NCBI RefSeq assembly: GCF_009455625.1
Contig: NZ_QPEQ01000001.1
Coordinates: 992,001 to 1,056,000 of the forward strand
From: Paraburkholderia bonniea
Lineage (GTDB): Bacteria > Pseudomonadota > Gammaproteobacteria > Burkholderiales > Burkholderiaceae
Length of the DNA stretch: 64,000 nucleotides
Direction: 5' to 3'
Positions 49,161-57,564 of the stretch are shown here, one piece after another (positions within the stretch are counted from its first letter, which is position 1; each line of letters begins with the position of its first letter). The notes under the pieces were generated by a model. The model was not told where the DNA came from. It saw only the letters and a list, made by a program, of their open reading frames with translations, and ran no database searches. The position numbers and the translations under genes were made by a program.

Positions 49161-50177
49161 ATGAAGCGAATACTTGTCGTCAAAGTGACGTCACTTGGCG
49201 ACGTGATTCAGGCGCAGCCAGTTGTTGCCGATATCCAGCGGGCCTTCCCGGGGGCTAAGGTTGACTGGGTCGTGGACGATGCGTTTGCCGAAGTGACGCA
49301 CTGGAACCAGGGCATTGACCGGGTTCTGTGCGCACCATTACGGCGCTTCAAGAAAGCGCGGCGCTGGGCTGATTTGCGCGCTATCACGGCATCGCTGGCG
49401 GAGTTGCGGGCCGAGCGCTATGACGTGGTACTGGATCTTCACGGGGTTTATAAAAGCGCGATTATTGCGTTCCTGGCGCGCTCATCACGGCGTTTTGGCT
49501 ATCAGTCGCAAGACCTGGGCGAGCGCGGCGCAGCGTTTGCCTATAACCGCCGCTTTGGTCCGCGTCCGCCTTGCGATGCATGGCACGGGATGCGCGTGAG
49601 CGCTGGCGAAGCACTGGGTTACGTGCCGGAAGGTCCACCGGTTTATAACCTGCAACTGCCGCCTACCGATATGCCCTGGACCGATCCGGGTGACGCGCCG
49701 CTAGCGATCCTGTTTCATGCGACCTCCAAGGACGAGAAAAAATGGCCGCTGGAACATTGGGTAGCAACAGGCCAGGCGCTCGCACGGCGCGGTTTTCGTC
49801 TCGTTCTGCCATGGGGCTCTGCTGCCGAACACAAACAGGCACAGCAAATTGCTGCAGCATTGCCCGGGGCCATCGTGCTGCCGCCGCTGAGCATCCTGCA
49901 AGTCGCTCAACTGATTCAAATGGCCGCGCTGGTGATCGGGGTAGACACCGGTTTCGTGCATCTGGCGCATGCACTGCAAAAACGCACGGTGATGATTTTT
50001 GTCGCCACGTCACCGGATCATTGCGGCATTAGCGCGCCGTTCCGTTCGATCTCGATTGGCGACAACGACCGCGTACCGTCAGTCGATGAAGCGCTGCGCG
50101 CCATTGACTACGTTCATAGCGAAGCGGTCGAAGTCGATGCGGGCGCAGGCATCAACACGAACACAGGCACGAACTGA
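49161..50177 (+). CDS. waaC: Lipopolysaccharide heptosyltransferase I
   Basis: WaaC adds the first L-glycero-D-manno-heptose to Kdo2-lipid A on the inner face of the inner membrane. The 338-residue GT9 enzyme begins MKRILVVKVTSLGDVIQAQP, contains VLDLHGVYKSAIIAFLARSSRRFGY and the donor-binding VIGVDTGFVHLAHALQKRTVMIF. The last residues are a short AsnThr repeat (INTNTGTN) from a small nucleotide repeat. A ribosome-binding AGG lies before the ATG. Confidence 0.95.
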   Translation: MKRILVVKVTSLGDVIQAQPVVADIQRAFPGAKVDWVVDDAFAEVTHWNQGIDRVLCAPLRRFKKARRWADLRAITASLAELRAERYDVVLDLHGVYKSAIIAFLARSSRRFGYQSQDLGERGAAFAYNRRFGPRPPCDAWHGMRVSAGEALGYVPEGPPVYNLQLPPTDMPWTDPGDAPLAILFHATSKDEKKWPLEHWVATGQALARRGFRLVLPWGSAAEHKQAQQIAAALPGAIVLPPLSILQVAQLIQMAALVIGVDTGFVHLAHALQKRTVMIFVATSPDHCGISAPFRSISIGDNDRVPSVDEALRAIDYVHSEAVEVDAGAGINTNTGTN

Positions 50178-50272
50178 CGCGTGCCTGCTGTGTTGCACCA
50201 ACACACAAGCGGGCTCTCAGCAAGCAACCCGCTACGTGTGTTTAAGCGCTCTCCGTGATCCAGGCAGCACGC

Positions 50273-50303
50273 GCAGACGTCAGACTAACGTCAGACGTCT
50301 GCG
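50273..50303. terminator. Inverted repeat between waaC and the MHS transporter
   Basis: GCAGACGTC and GACGTCTGC pair around a 12-base loop that itself contains ACGTCA. It lies between the two converging genes; the lack of a T run makes strength uncertain. Confidence 0.5.
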
Positions 50304-50309
50304 TATCAC

Positions 50310-51617
50310 TTACATCAGCCTGTGATCCCGTGTTTCGCGCATGCACAGCACGCCAAGCAAGCTGATGGCTGCGGCCACCGAGACATACCCGCCCACCCAT
50401 GCGAGCCCGCCGCGCGCCACCAGCAACTGCGCGATGTAGGGCGCAACCGAAGCCCCCAGAATGCCGCCGAGGTTATAGGAAACGCCCGCGCCGGTGTAGC
50501 GCACCGCCGTTGGGAACAGCTCGGGCAGCAATGCGCCCATCGGCGCGAAGGTGACGCCCATCAGGAACAGCTCGATGACGAGAAACAGCAGCACGAGCCC
50601 AGACGAGCCACTGCCGAGCAGCGGTGCCATCGTGAAGCCCGACAGGATCGCGGCGAGACACCCGGCGATCAGCACCGGCCGGCGGCCAAAGCGATCAGCG
50701 GCCCAGGCTGAGAGCGGAGTGGCGAGCGCCATGAAAACCACCGCGATACACAACATCCCCAGAAAAGATTCGCGCGTGAAATGCAGTGCCGACACCCCAT
50801 ACGACAGCGAAAACACCGTCGAGATATAAAACAGCGTGTAGCACACCACCATCGCCAGCGCGCCCAGCAAGGTTGGCATGCTGTGCTGCGTCAGCAGCGT
50901 GGCGACGGGAACCCGCACCCGCTCATGTCGCTCAATGGCCGCCTGGAACGCCGGGGTTTCGCTGATCTTTAGCCGTACATACAAACCAAGCGCGACAAGT
51001 ACCGCACTCAGCAGAAACGGCACGCGCCAGCCCCAACTGCGGAACTGCTCATCGGAGAGTGACAGCGCGAGGCCAAAGAAGAGCCCATTGGCGGCAAGAA
51101 AACCAATGGACGGCCCGAGTTGCGGAAACATGCCAAACCAGCCGCGCTTGCCCGGAGGCGCATTTTCGGTGGCGAGTAACGCCGCGCCGCCCCATTCACC
51201 ACCCAGGCCGATGCCCTGGCCAAAGCGCAGCATGCACAGCAACACCGGCGCGAGGCCACCAATCGAGTCATACCCCGGCACCAGGCCAATCAGCGTGGTG
51301 GAGATGCCCATCACCAGCAACGAAGCAACCAGCGTCGATTTACGCCCGATCCGGTCGCCAAAATGACCGAACACAAACGAGCCAATCGGCCGCGCGATGA
51401 AAGCGATACCAAACGTGACGAAGGCAGATAACGCCTGCGCCGTGGGTGAACTATGTGGAAAGAACACCGGGCCAATCACCAGCGCGGCGGCCGTGGCGTA
51501 GACGTAGAAATCGTAGAACTCGATGGCGGTGCCGATGAAGCTCGCAAAGACAATCCGCGAGCGGTTATTTGGCACGGCAGCGTCTGGCTGGCTCGCGGCA
51601 AGCGGCGATGAGGACAT
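50310..51617 (-). CDS. MHS-family (metabolite:H+ symporter) MFS transporter
   Basis: This 435-residue major facilitator protein of the MHS group has the characteristic RSRIVFASFIGTAIEFYDFYVYATAAALV start, motif A as FGHFGDRIGRKSTLV, and RFGQGIGLGGEWGGAALLATENAP. Members import organic acids, osmolytes or shikimate with protons; the substrate is not determined. The ATG at 51617 has a GGAG upstream and fits the family; the frame is open 53 codons more. It stands alone, convergent with waaC. Confidence 0.92.
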   Translation of the reverse strand: MSSSPLAASQPDAAVPNNRSRIVFASFIGTAIEFYDFYVYATAAALVIGPVFFPHSSPTAQALSAFVTFGIAFIARPIGSFVFGHFGDRIGRKSTLVASLLVMGISTTLIGLVPGYDSIGGLAPVLLCMLRFGQGIGLGGEWGGAALLATENAPPGKRGWFGMFPQLGPSIGFLAANGLFFGLALSLSDEQFRSWGWRVPFLLSAVLVALGLYVRLKISETPAFQAAIERHERVRVPVATLLTQHSMPTLLGALAMVVCYTLFYISTVFSLSYGVSALHFTRESFLGMLCIAVVFMALATPLSAWAADRFGRRPVLIAGCLAAILSGFTMAPLLGSGSSGLVLLFLVIELFLMGVTFAPMGALLPELFPTAVRYTGAGVSYNLGGILGASVAPYIAQLLVARGGLAWVGGYVSVAAAISLLGVLCMRETRDHRLM

Positions 51618-51868
51618 GCAGGGTCTCCAGGGGTTATCAATCTTGTTTGTTGTGTGTTGTGCAATGGCGCAAGGACGCATCCAGCCCGCCGCTAGCGACG
51701 GGTGTGATGCAGACGGTGCGTCCAGGGTAGAAGCCAGGGTTGCGTGCGCGCCGTACAGCGATGGTGCAAGGTGCATGGCGCGGTGCGCCCGACAGCTTAC
51801 CGCGCGCTATTAGCGTTGACATGCGTGTCAAAAAAGCGACGCATGGCGGGGGCGCGGAACGAGGCCGG

Positions 51869-52336
51869 TCAGTCGAGCGTTTGCGCTTGCGGTGCGGCGA
51901 AGGTTCGGAGCTGGAACTTGCCGTTGTCGTTGAAGAGCCAGTCTTCGAACAGTTCGATCTGACCACGGCTATCCAGAAGCTGGGCAGGTGGCAGCGGCAG
52001 CGGAGCCGAACGGCGCAGCGTGGCGAGTGCTGTGCTCTCGGCCCCATCGTCGCCATTGCTGCGGTAGACCGAGGCCGCAATCAGTTGCCCACGGTGATCG
52101 ATGCTAAACGCGACCACCACTAGCGAGCGCAGCATCGCCTGAGGCGCGCCATGCAGCACGTAGGAAGGATTGCGCTCGAGAATGCGCCGCGCGACTTCGC
52201 CGCGGTACTGACTCAGCGCGGCACTGTTGTGGGCTACAGGAGAAGCGATGATGAGCGGCCGTTGCGGCGGCGTGATGGTGCAGGCGGTGAGAATAAGCGC
52301 GAGTGCGAGGAGGCTGGTGATGGCATTGCCGCGCAT
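51869..52336 (-). CDS. Small lipoprotein with TonB-C-terminal-like domain
   Basis: This 155-residue protein has a lipoprotein signal (MRGNAITSLLALALILTAC, lipobox LTAC) and then a domain with RRILERNPSYVLHGAPQAM, VVVAFSIDHRGQLIAASVYRS and ALATLRRSAPLPLPP, the pattern of the TonB C-terminal domain. It has no TonB anchor/Pro-rich linker, so it is not a full TonB; it may be a periplasmic or outer-membrane partner. Function unknown. The frame is open 21 codons upstream of 52336; the lipobox decides the start. Confidence 0.78.
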   Translation of the reverse strand: MRGNAITSLLALALILTACTITPPQRPLIIASPVAHNSAALSQYRGEVARRILERNPSYVLHGAPQAMLRSLVVVAFSIDHRGQLIAASVYRSNGDDGAESTALATLRRSAPLPLPPAQLLDSRGQIELFEDWLFNDNGKFQLRTFAAPQAQTLD

Positions 52337-52580
52337 GAGCCTGCGGCGCGGGCGGGCCACGACGTTGAAACTCAGAGGCGGGCGAGTGCAGGCAGGCATC
52401 GCTGAAACACGCTGTGATGGGGGGTGATTTCAGCGTAGTCGAAGCGTGGGTCTTTTCAATTCACGATTGCCCGTGGCCGGGTTTGCACGGGTGCGGGTGA
52501 TGGCTTTTGCTGCGGGGAGATGAAGCGGTGGGTGAAGCAAAAACAAAAACGGGCCGTGAGGCCCGTTTTTGTTGACTGTC

Positions 52581-52668
52581 TGGCGGAAGAGGTGAGATTC
52601 GAACTCACGGAAGGTTGCCCTTCGCCGGTTTTCAAGACCGGTGCAATCGACCACTCTGCCACTCTTCC
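52581..52668 (-). tRNA. tRNA-Ser (anticodon TGA)
   Basis: The complement has acceptor GGAAGAG/CTCTTCC, anticodon stem CCGGT/ACCGG around CTTGAAA (TGA, reading UCA/UCN), a long variable arm, GAGTTCGAATCTC T-arm and encoded CCA. A GGGCC/GGCCC hairpin with T run follows at about 52548-52572. Confidence 0.96.
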
Positions 52669-52722
52669 AAGGCCGCGATTGTAACCTGAAACCACCCCTC
52701 TCAGGCAAGCCCGGCAGAGGGA

Positions 52723-54006
52723 TTAACGTGCATCTTTCAAAAAAAGCGCCTGCAAGTCGTTGAGAAACGCCTGTCCGAGCGGTGTGGGCGCAATGGTTTC
52801 GTGGCTGCGCGAAATCAGTCCGCGCTGCTCCGCCTCCTTGAGCGCCGGTTCGATTGAGGTCAGCGACATCCCTGTGCGCTCGATAAAACGATGCACCGGG
52901 AACCCTTCCACTAGCCGCAGCGCGTTCAGCATGAATTCGAACGGCAGATCAGCGCGGCTCACTTCGTGCTCTTCCTGTACCGGCGTGCCCGCCCGGGCCT
53001 GCTCAATGAAACTCGCCGGATGCTTGTAGCGCGCCTGACGCAAAATCCGGTTCGGCAACGACAGCTTGGTGTGCGCGCCCGCGCCAATCCCAAGATAGTC
53101 GCCAAAGCGCCAGTAATTCAGGTTGTGCCGGCTTTGCCGGTGCGCTTGCGCATACGCCGATACTTCGTAGCGCGCGTAACCCGCTTCAGCCGTGCGCGCA
53201 TGCAACCAATCCTGCATATCGGCGGATTGGTCGTCGTCGGGCAGCGGCGGCGGGAATTTGGCAAACAGCGTGTTCGGCTCAAGCGTCAGGTGATACAGCG
53301 AGAGATGCGGCGGGGAGAAGGACAACGCGGTTTCGATGTCGGCCTGGCATTCGGCGAGTGTCTGCTGCGGCAGCGCGAACATCAGATCGAGATTGAAGTT
53401 ATCGAAGGTGTGCGCGGCGATTTCAACCGCGTGCCGCGCCTGGGCTCCATCGTGAATCCGTCCGAGTGCCTGCAGATGACGCTCGTTGAAACTCTGAATG
53501 CCGACCGAAAGCCGGTTCACACCGCTCGCGCGAAACTGCGCGAACCGTGCGGCTTCGAACGTACCGGGATTGGCTTCGAGCGTGATTTCCGCATCGGCGT
53601 CGAGTGGCAGCAAAGCCCGCACATCCGACAGCAAGCGGTCCAGCCCTGCCGCCGACATCAAGCTGGGTGTGCCACCACCGATGAACACCGTATGCACCTG
53701 ACGGCCCCAGACCAGCGGCAGCGATTGCTCCAGATCAGCCCGCAGCGCATCGAGGTAAGCCTCTTCAGGGAAGGTATCGCCTTGCCATTCATGTGAGTTG
53801 AAATCGCAATACGGGCACTTGCGCACACACCACGGGAAATGCACATACAACGCGAGCGGTGGCAGTGACGTCAGACGGATATGGCCTGGCGCGGTGAACG
53901 CCTGAATCACGTGCTGGCCGTTGTCGTTACCAGCGTTACCAGTACCGCCATCACGGCGAGGGTTCGCACCAGGCTTTGGCATTGCAATGGGTTTGAGCGG
54001 AATCAC
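52723..54006 (-). CDS. hemW: Haem chaperone/radical SAM protein HemW
   Basis: HemW is a radical-SAM protein close to coproporphyrinogen III dehydrogenase (HemN) but thought to insert haem into respiratory proteins. The 427-residue protein has the cluster motif VHFPWCVRKCPYCDF (CxxxCxxC), then FIGGGTPSLMSA, SVGIQSFNERHLQALGR and the HemN C-terminal domain (FEFMLNALRLVEGF). The GTG at 54006 overlaps the rdgB stop by four bases, which suggests coupling; MPKPGAN at 53982 is another possible start. Operon rph-rdgB-hemW. Confidence 0.93.
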   Translation of the reverse strand: MIPLKPIAMPKPGANPRRDGGTGNAGNDNGQHVIQAFTAPGHIRLTSLPPLALYVHFPWCVRKCPYCDFNSHEWQGDTFPEEAYLDALRADLEQSLPLVWGRQVHTVFIGGGTPSLMSAAGLDRLLSDVRALLPLDADAEITLEANPGTFEAARFAQFRASGVNRLSVGIQSFNERHLQALGRIHDGAQARHAVEIAAHTFDNFNLDLMFALPQQTLAECQADIETALSFSPPHLSLYHLTLEPNTLFAKFPPPLPDDDQSADMQDWLHARTAEAGYARYEVSAYAQAHRQSRHNLNYWRFGDYLGIGAGAHTKLSLPNRILRQARYKHPASFIEQARAGTPVQEEHEVSRADLPFEFMLNALRLVEGFPVHRFIERTGMSLTSIEPALKEAEQRGLISRSHETIAPTPLGQAFLNDLQALFLKDAR

Positions 54007-54632
54007 GCGGCCTCCGTCAAGCGCGCCAGCAGTTGCCGCAATGCAAGCGCGCGATGACTGTGGTGATTTTTTTGCTCGGGGAGTAATTCGGCGGCGCTCA
54101 CGCCTAGCTCGCTCAGATAGAAATATGGGTCGTAGCCGAAACCGTGCGTACCACGCGGGGCGTCAAGAATTTGCCCATGCCAGCGGCCTTCGGCAATCAG
54201 CGGCTCGGGGTCGTCAGCATGCCGTACCAGCACCAGCACGCAGTAGTAATAACCGCGCCGGTCGCTCACGTGGCGCAGCTCGGCAAGCAGATGCGCGTTA
54301 TTGGCCGCATCGCTTTTTGCCCCGCCCGCGCGCTGCGCATAGCGGGCCGAATGAACGCCCGGCGCGCCACGCAACGCGGGCACGCAGAGCCCAGAGTCAT
54401 CGGCCAGCGCAGCGAGGCCGGTGCATTGCGCCGCATGCCGGGCTTTGGCGAGTGCGTTTTCGATGAAGCTCGGATGAGGCTCATCGGCTTCTGGCACGTT
54501 GAACTGGCTTTGCGCAATCAGCTCGATTCCGGCGGTGCGGAACAACGCGGCAAACTCGCGCAGCTTGCCCGCATTGTTCGACGCCAGAACCATCTGGCGT
54601 TGCGGCGCAACGGCGTTGGCGGCCTCACTCAC
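54003..54632 (-). CDS. rdgB: XTP/dITP diphosphatase RdgB
   Basis: RdgB (Ham1) hydrolyses non-canonical purine triphosphates (dITP, XTP) and keeps them out of DNA. The 209-residue protein has [48 protein letters not shown], and the C-terminal [11 protein letters not shown] and [10 protein letters not shown]. The GTG at 54632 overlaps the rph stop by eight bases and gives a short, plausible leader; the core starts at the Met of MVLASNN (54590). Part of rph-rdgB-hemW. Confidence 0.94.
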   Translation of the reverse strand: MSEAANAVAPQRQMVLASNNAGKLREFAALFRTAGIELIAQSQFNVPEADEPHPSFIENALAKARHAAQCTGLAALADDSGLCVPALRGAPGVHSARYAQRAGGAKSDAANNAHLLAELRHVSDRRGYYYCVLVLVRHADDPEPLIAEGRWHGQILDAPRGTHGFGYDPYFYLSELGVSAAELLPEQKNHHSHRALALRQLLARLTEAA

Positions 54633-55365
54633 GTGTGAGCCCCAGCGCAGCGTTTTGCCGCGCCACCAGCGAGGCAATGCCGTCTTGCGCCAGATCAAGC
54701 AAGGCCGTCATTTCGGCGCGCGAAAACGGCACACCTTCGGCGGTGCCCTGCACTTCGACAAAGCCGCCTTTGCCTGTCATCACGACATTCATGTCGGTAT
54801 CGCATTGCGAATCTTCGTCATAGTCGAGATCCAGCACCGGCAGGCCATTGAAGACACCGACCGAAATGGCTGCGACTGAATCCAGGATCGGCGAGGTTTC
54901 GATGCGCCCACTGGCCAGCAGCGTGGCGACGGCGTCATGCGCCGCGACGAACGCCCCGGTAATGCTGGCCGTGCGGGTGCCGCCATCAGCCTGAATCACA
55001 TCGCAATCCAGATGCAGCGTGCGTGCGCCCAGCAGCTTCAGATCAAACACGGAGCGCAGCGCGCGGCCGATCAGGCGCTGGATTTCCTGGGTGCGGCCTG
55101 ATTGCTTGCCGCGCGCCGCTTCGCGGTCGCTGCGGGTATGCGTGGCGCGCGGCAGCATGCCGTATTCAGCCGTGAGCCAGCCTTGGCCGCGGTCGCGTAA
55201 AAAGCCCGGAACTTGTTCCGCGATGCTGGCGGTGCAAATCACTTTGGTGTCGCCGAATTCGACCAGGACAGAACCTTCCGCATGACGGGTGTAATGGCGT
55301 GTGAGACGCACTTCGCGCAACTGGTCGGCGCGCCGGCCGCTTGGACGGTGGGAAACAGGGTTCAT
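54625..55365 (-). CDS. rph: Ribonuclease PH
   Basis: RNase PH is a phosphorolytic exoribonuclease that trims tRNA 3' ends. The 246-residue protein has [50 protein letters not shown] and [20 protein letters not shown], all diagnostic. The ATG at 55365 ([18 protein letters not shown]) is the family start. It is divergent from yicC. Confidence 0.97.
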   Translation of the reverse strand: MNPVSHRPSGRRADQLREVRLTRHYTRHAEGSVLVEFGDTKVICTASIAEQVPGFLRDRGQGWLTAEYGMLPRATHTRSDREAARGKQSGRTQEIQRLIGRALRSVFDLKLLGARTLHLDCDVIQADGGTRTASITGAFVAAHDAVATLLASGRIETSPILDSVAAISVGVFNGLPVLDLDYDEDSQCDTDMNVVMTGKGGFVEVQGTAEGVPFSRAEMTALLDLAQDGIASLVARQNAALGLTRE

Positions 55366-55573
55366 GTGGGAAAGAGCCAGCAGGTGGGAAAGCGCGATTT
55401 TACCGCCGATCCTTGCAGCCAACTGCGGTCACTGGCCGGATAGCGGGTTCAAAAATGGGATAATGCGCGTCTTTTCTGCCTGGTGTTCTACCTTGTGGCT
55501 GCACCTGCACTGGGTGGCCCGAACTTTCAGGGCGATGTGCGGTAACGGCATCGCCTTTATCACGAGACCTACG

Positions 55574-56497
55574 ATGATCTACAGCATGACGGGCTATGCA
55601 AGCGCCACGCGCGAACTTGCAGCAGCGACACAAGCGGGCGGCGCCAGCGTCACGGTCGAATTACGCACGGTGAATTCGCGTTTTCTCGATCTCAACTTCC
55701 GCATGCCGGAAGAAGTACGCAGCTGTGAGCCGACGTTGCGTGAAATGCTGATGAGCAAACTTTCCCGCGGCAAGGTCGATATCCGCATCAACGTGCAACG
55801 CAGCGAGCAGGGCACGAATGCGGGCTCCGTGAACCGTGACGCGCTCGATCAGCTCGCGCTGCTGGAACGCGCCGCGCTGAGCGTGTTTCCTGAGGCAGAG
55901 CGTTTGCGCACCGGCGAAATTCTGCGCTGGCCAGGCGTGCTGGCCGAAAGCGGTGTGGCAGCCGAGATGCTGCGTGATGCGGTGCTGGCTTGCGGCAAGC
56001 AAGCGCTCACCGAACTGATTGACGTACGTGGGCGCGAAGGTGCGCAGCTAGCGGCGATGCTGCTGGGCAACGTCACCGAAATGGAAGCGATCGTGGCGCA
56101 GATCACGCCACTCGTGCCAGAACTCATCACGAAGCATCAGCAAAAAATTGTCGAACGTCTGCAGGCAGCACTGGGCGTGGCACTGCCGGAAGGCACCACG
56201 GCTAGCATTTCGCGCGAAGAGATCGCAGAGCGCATTCGTCAGGAAGTCACGATGTACGGCATCCGGATTGATATCACTGAAGAGCTATCGCGTTTGAGCG
56301 CGCATCTGGGCGAAACACGTCACGTGATAGAGAAGGGCGGCAAGGTTGGCAAACGGCTTGATTTCATGATGCAGGAGTTGAACCGTGAAGCGAATACGCT
56401 CGGTTCAAAGGCTGCCGCTAAAGAACTCGCGGATTCGTCGATGACGCTCAAGCTGCTCATCGAGCAGATGCGCGAACAGGTGCAAAACCTGGAATGA
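55574..56497 (+). CDS. yicC: YicC family protein (endoribonuclease YicC)
   Basis: This 307-residue protein starts [11 protein letters not shown], and ends [11 protein letters not shown], both family signatures, with the central [20 protein letters not shown] and the DUF1732 C-terminus [27 protein letters not shown]. YicC-like proteins act as endoribonucleases or adaptors in small-RNA turnover in other bacteria. First gene of yicC-gmk-rpoZ; a GGGATAATG promoter-like element lies near 55456. The open frame further upstream overlaps rph and is not used. Confidence 0.95.
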   Translation: MIYSMTGYASATRELAAATQAGGASVTVELRTVNSRFLDLNFRMPEEVRSCEPTLREMLMSKLSRGKVDIRINVQRSEQGTNAGSVNRDALDQLALLERAALSVFPEAERLRTGEILRWPGVLAESGVAAEMLRDAVLACGKQALTELIDVRGREGAQLAAMLLGNVTEMEAIVAQITPLVPELITKHQQKIVERLQAALGVALPEGTTASISREEIAERIRQEVTMYGIRIDITEELSRLSAHLGETRHVIEKGGKVGKRLDFMMQELNREANTLGSKAAAKELADSSMTLKLLIEQMREQVQNLE

Positions 56498-56522
56498 GAA
56501 TGACACTGGAGTGACGCAAATC

Positions 56523-57218
56523 ATGACTGAATCCACACGCGCAGGCAGCGCGCGGCATAACCCTTACGCCGGCGTTTACCCCGGCAATCTTTTTATGGTG
56601 GTGGCCCCTTCGGGGGCGGGCAAATCGACGCTTGTCAATGCGTTGCTGGAGCGCGATCCGGCGATCCGTCTGTCAATTTCGTACACCACACGCGCACCGC
56701 GCCCGAAAGAGCGGGATGGCGAGCATTACCACTTCACCAGCGTCGATGATTTTCTCGCGCGGCACGCAACGGGCGAGTTTCTCGAAAGCGCCGAAGTGCA
56801 TGGCAATTACTATGCGACGTCGCGTCTGTGGATCGAACAGCAGATGAAAATCGGCCATGACGTCCTGCTTGAAATTGACTGGCAAGGCGCGCAACAAGTG
56901 AAGAAACAATTTCGCAATGCAGTCGAAATTTTCATCCTGCCACCTTCGCTTGAGGCACTTGAAGAGCGTTTGAAAAAACGCGGTCAGGATGAACCTAACG
57001 TCATTACGCGGCGCTTGCTGGCGGCGGGTAGTGAAATGGCGCATGCAGCGGAAGCTGAATACGTCGTGATTAACGAGAACTTCGAGCGTGCGCTGGGCGA
57101 GCTGCAATGCCTGGTTGCAGCGACACGTTCACGCTTCGCTTCGCAGTACGCGCGGCACACGGCGCTTTTTGTGCAACTGGGGATCCACCTGCCACAAGCA
57201 GGGGCGTCAGGCGCATAA
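56523..57218 (+). CDS. gmk: Guanylate kinase
   Basis: Gmk phosphorylates GMP to GDP with ATP. The 231-residue protein has the P-loop [39 protein letters not shown] (GMP binding), and [13 protein letters not shown] basic N-terminal extension of about 20 residues precedes the domain, as in other betaproteobacteria. ATG 56523 is used; a GTG 12 bases earlier is in frame. It lies 25 bases after yicC and 37 before rpoZ. Confidence 0.97.
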   Translation: MTESTRAGSARHNPYAGVYPGNLFMVVAPSGAGKSTLVNALLERDPAIRLSISYTTRAPRPKERDGEHYHFTSVDDFLARHATGEFLESAEVHGNYYATSRLWIEQQMKIGHDVLLEIDWQGAQQVKKQFRNAVEIFILPPSLEALEERLKKRGQDEPNVITRRLLAAGSEMAHAAEAEYVVINENFERALGELQCLVAATRSRFASQYARHTALFVQLGIHLPQAGASGA

Positions 57219-57255
57219 GGTAGAATACGCAACATTCTGAGAAGGAATTTCCAAC

Positions 57256-57459
57256 ATGGCTCGCATTACCGTCGAAGACTGTCTTGAACAGATCCCGAAT
57301 CGCTTCGAACTGGCGCTCGCAGCAACTTATCGCGCACGTCAGCTTGCCCAGGGCCATACGCCAAAAATCGACAGCCGTGACAAGCCAACAGTCGTTGCGC
57401 TGCGCGAAATCGCAGCCTCGCTGATCGGCGTTGAAATGCTGAAGAAAGTGCCCGTTTAG
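57256..57459 (+). CDS. rpoZ: RNA polymerase omega subunit
   Basis: Omega helps fold and hold beta-prime and, in proteobacteria, forms part of one ppGpp site. The 67-residue protein reads [52 protein letters not shown], as expected. AGAAGGA lies before the ATG. Followed by a terminator, then spoT, the classical gmk-rpoZ-spoT order. Confidence 0.98.
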   Translation: MARITVEDCLEQIPNRFELALAATYRARQLAQGHTPKIDSRDKPTVVALREIAASLIGVEMLKKVPV

Positions 57460-57468
57460 GGCGCGCTT

Positions 57469-57499
57469 AGCCTGCTCTCTCCGGGCAGGCTATTTTTTT
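57469..57499 (+). terminator. Terminator between rpoZ and spoT
   Basis: AGCCTGC pairs with GCAGGCT around nine bases, followed by A and seven T. It separates the yicC-gmk-rpoZ transcript from spoT, at least in part. Confidence 0.85.
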
Positions 57500-57564
57500 A
57501 TTCTCGTCGTTATTCCTGTTATTCCCGCGTGCAGACCGGCAACCCACCCGAAGCGGAGGCGATC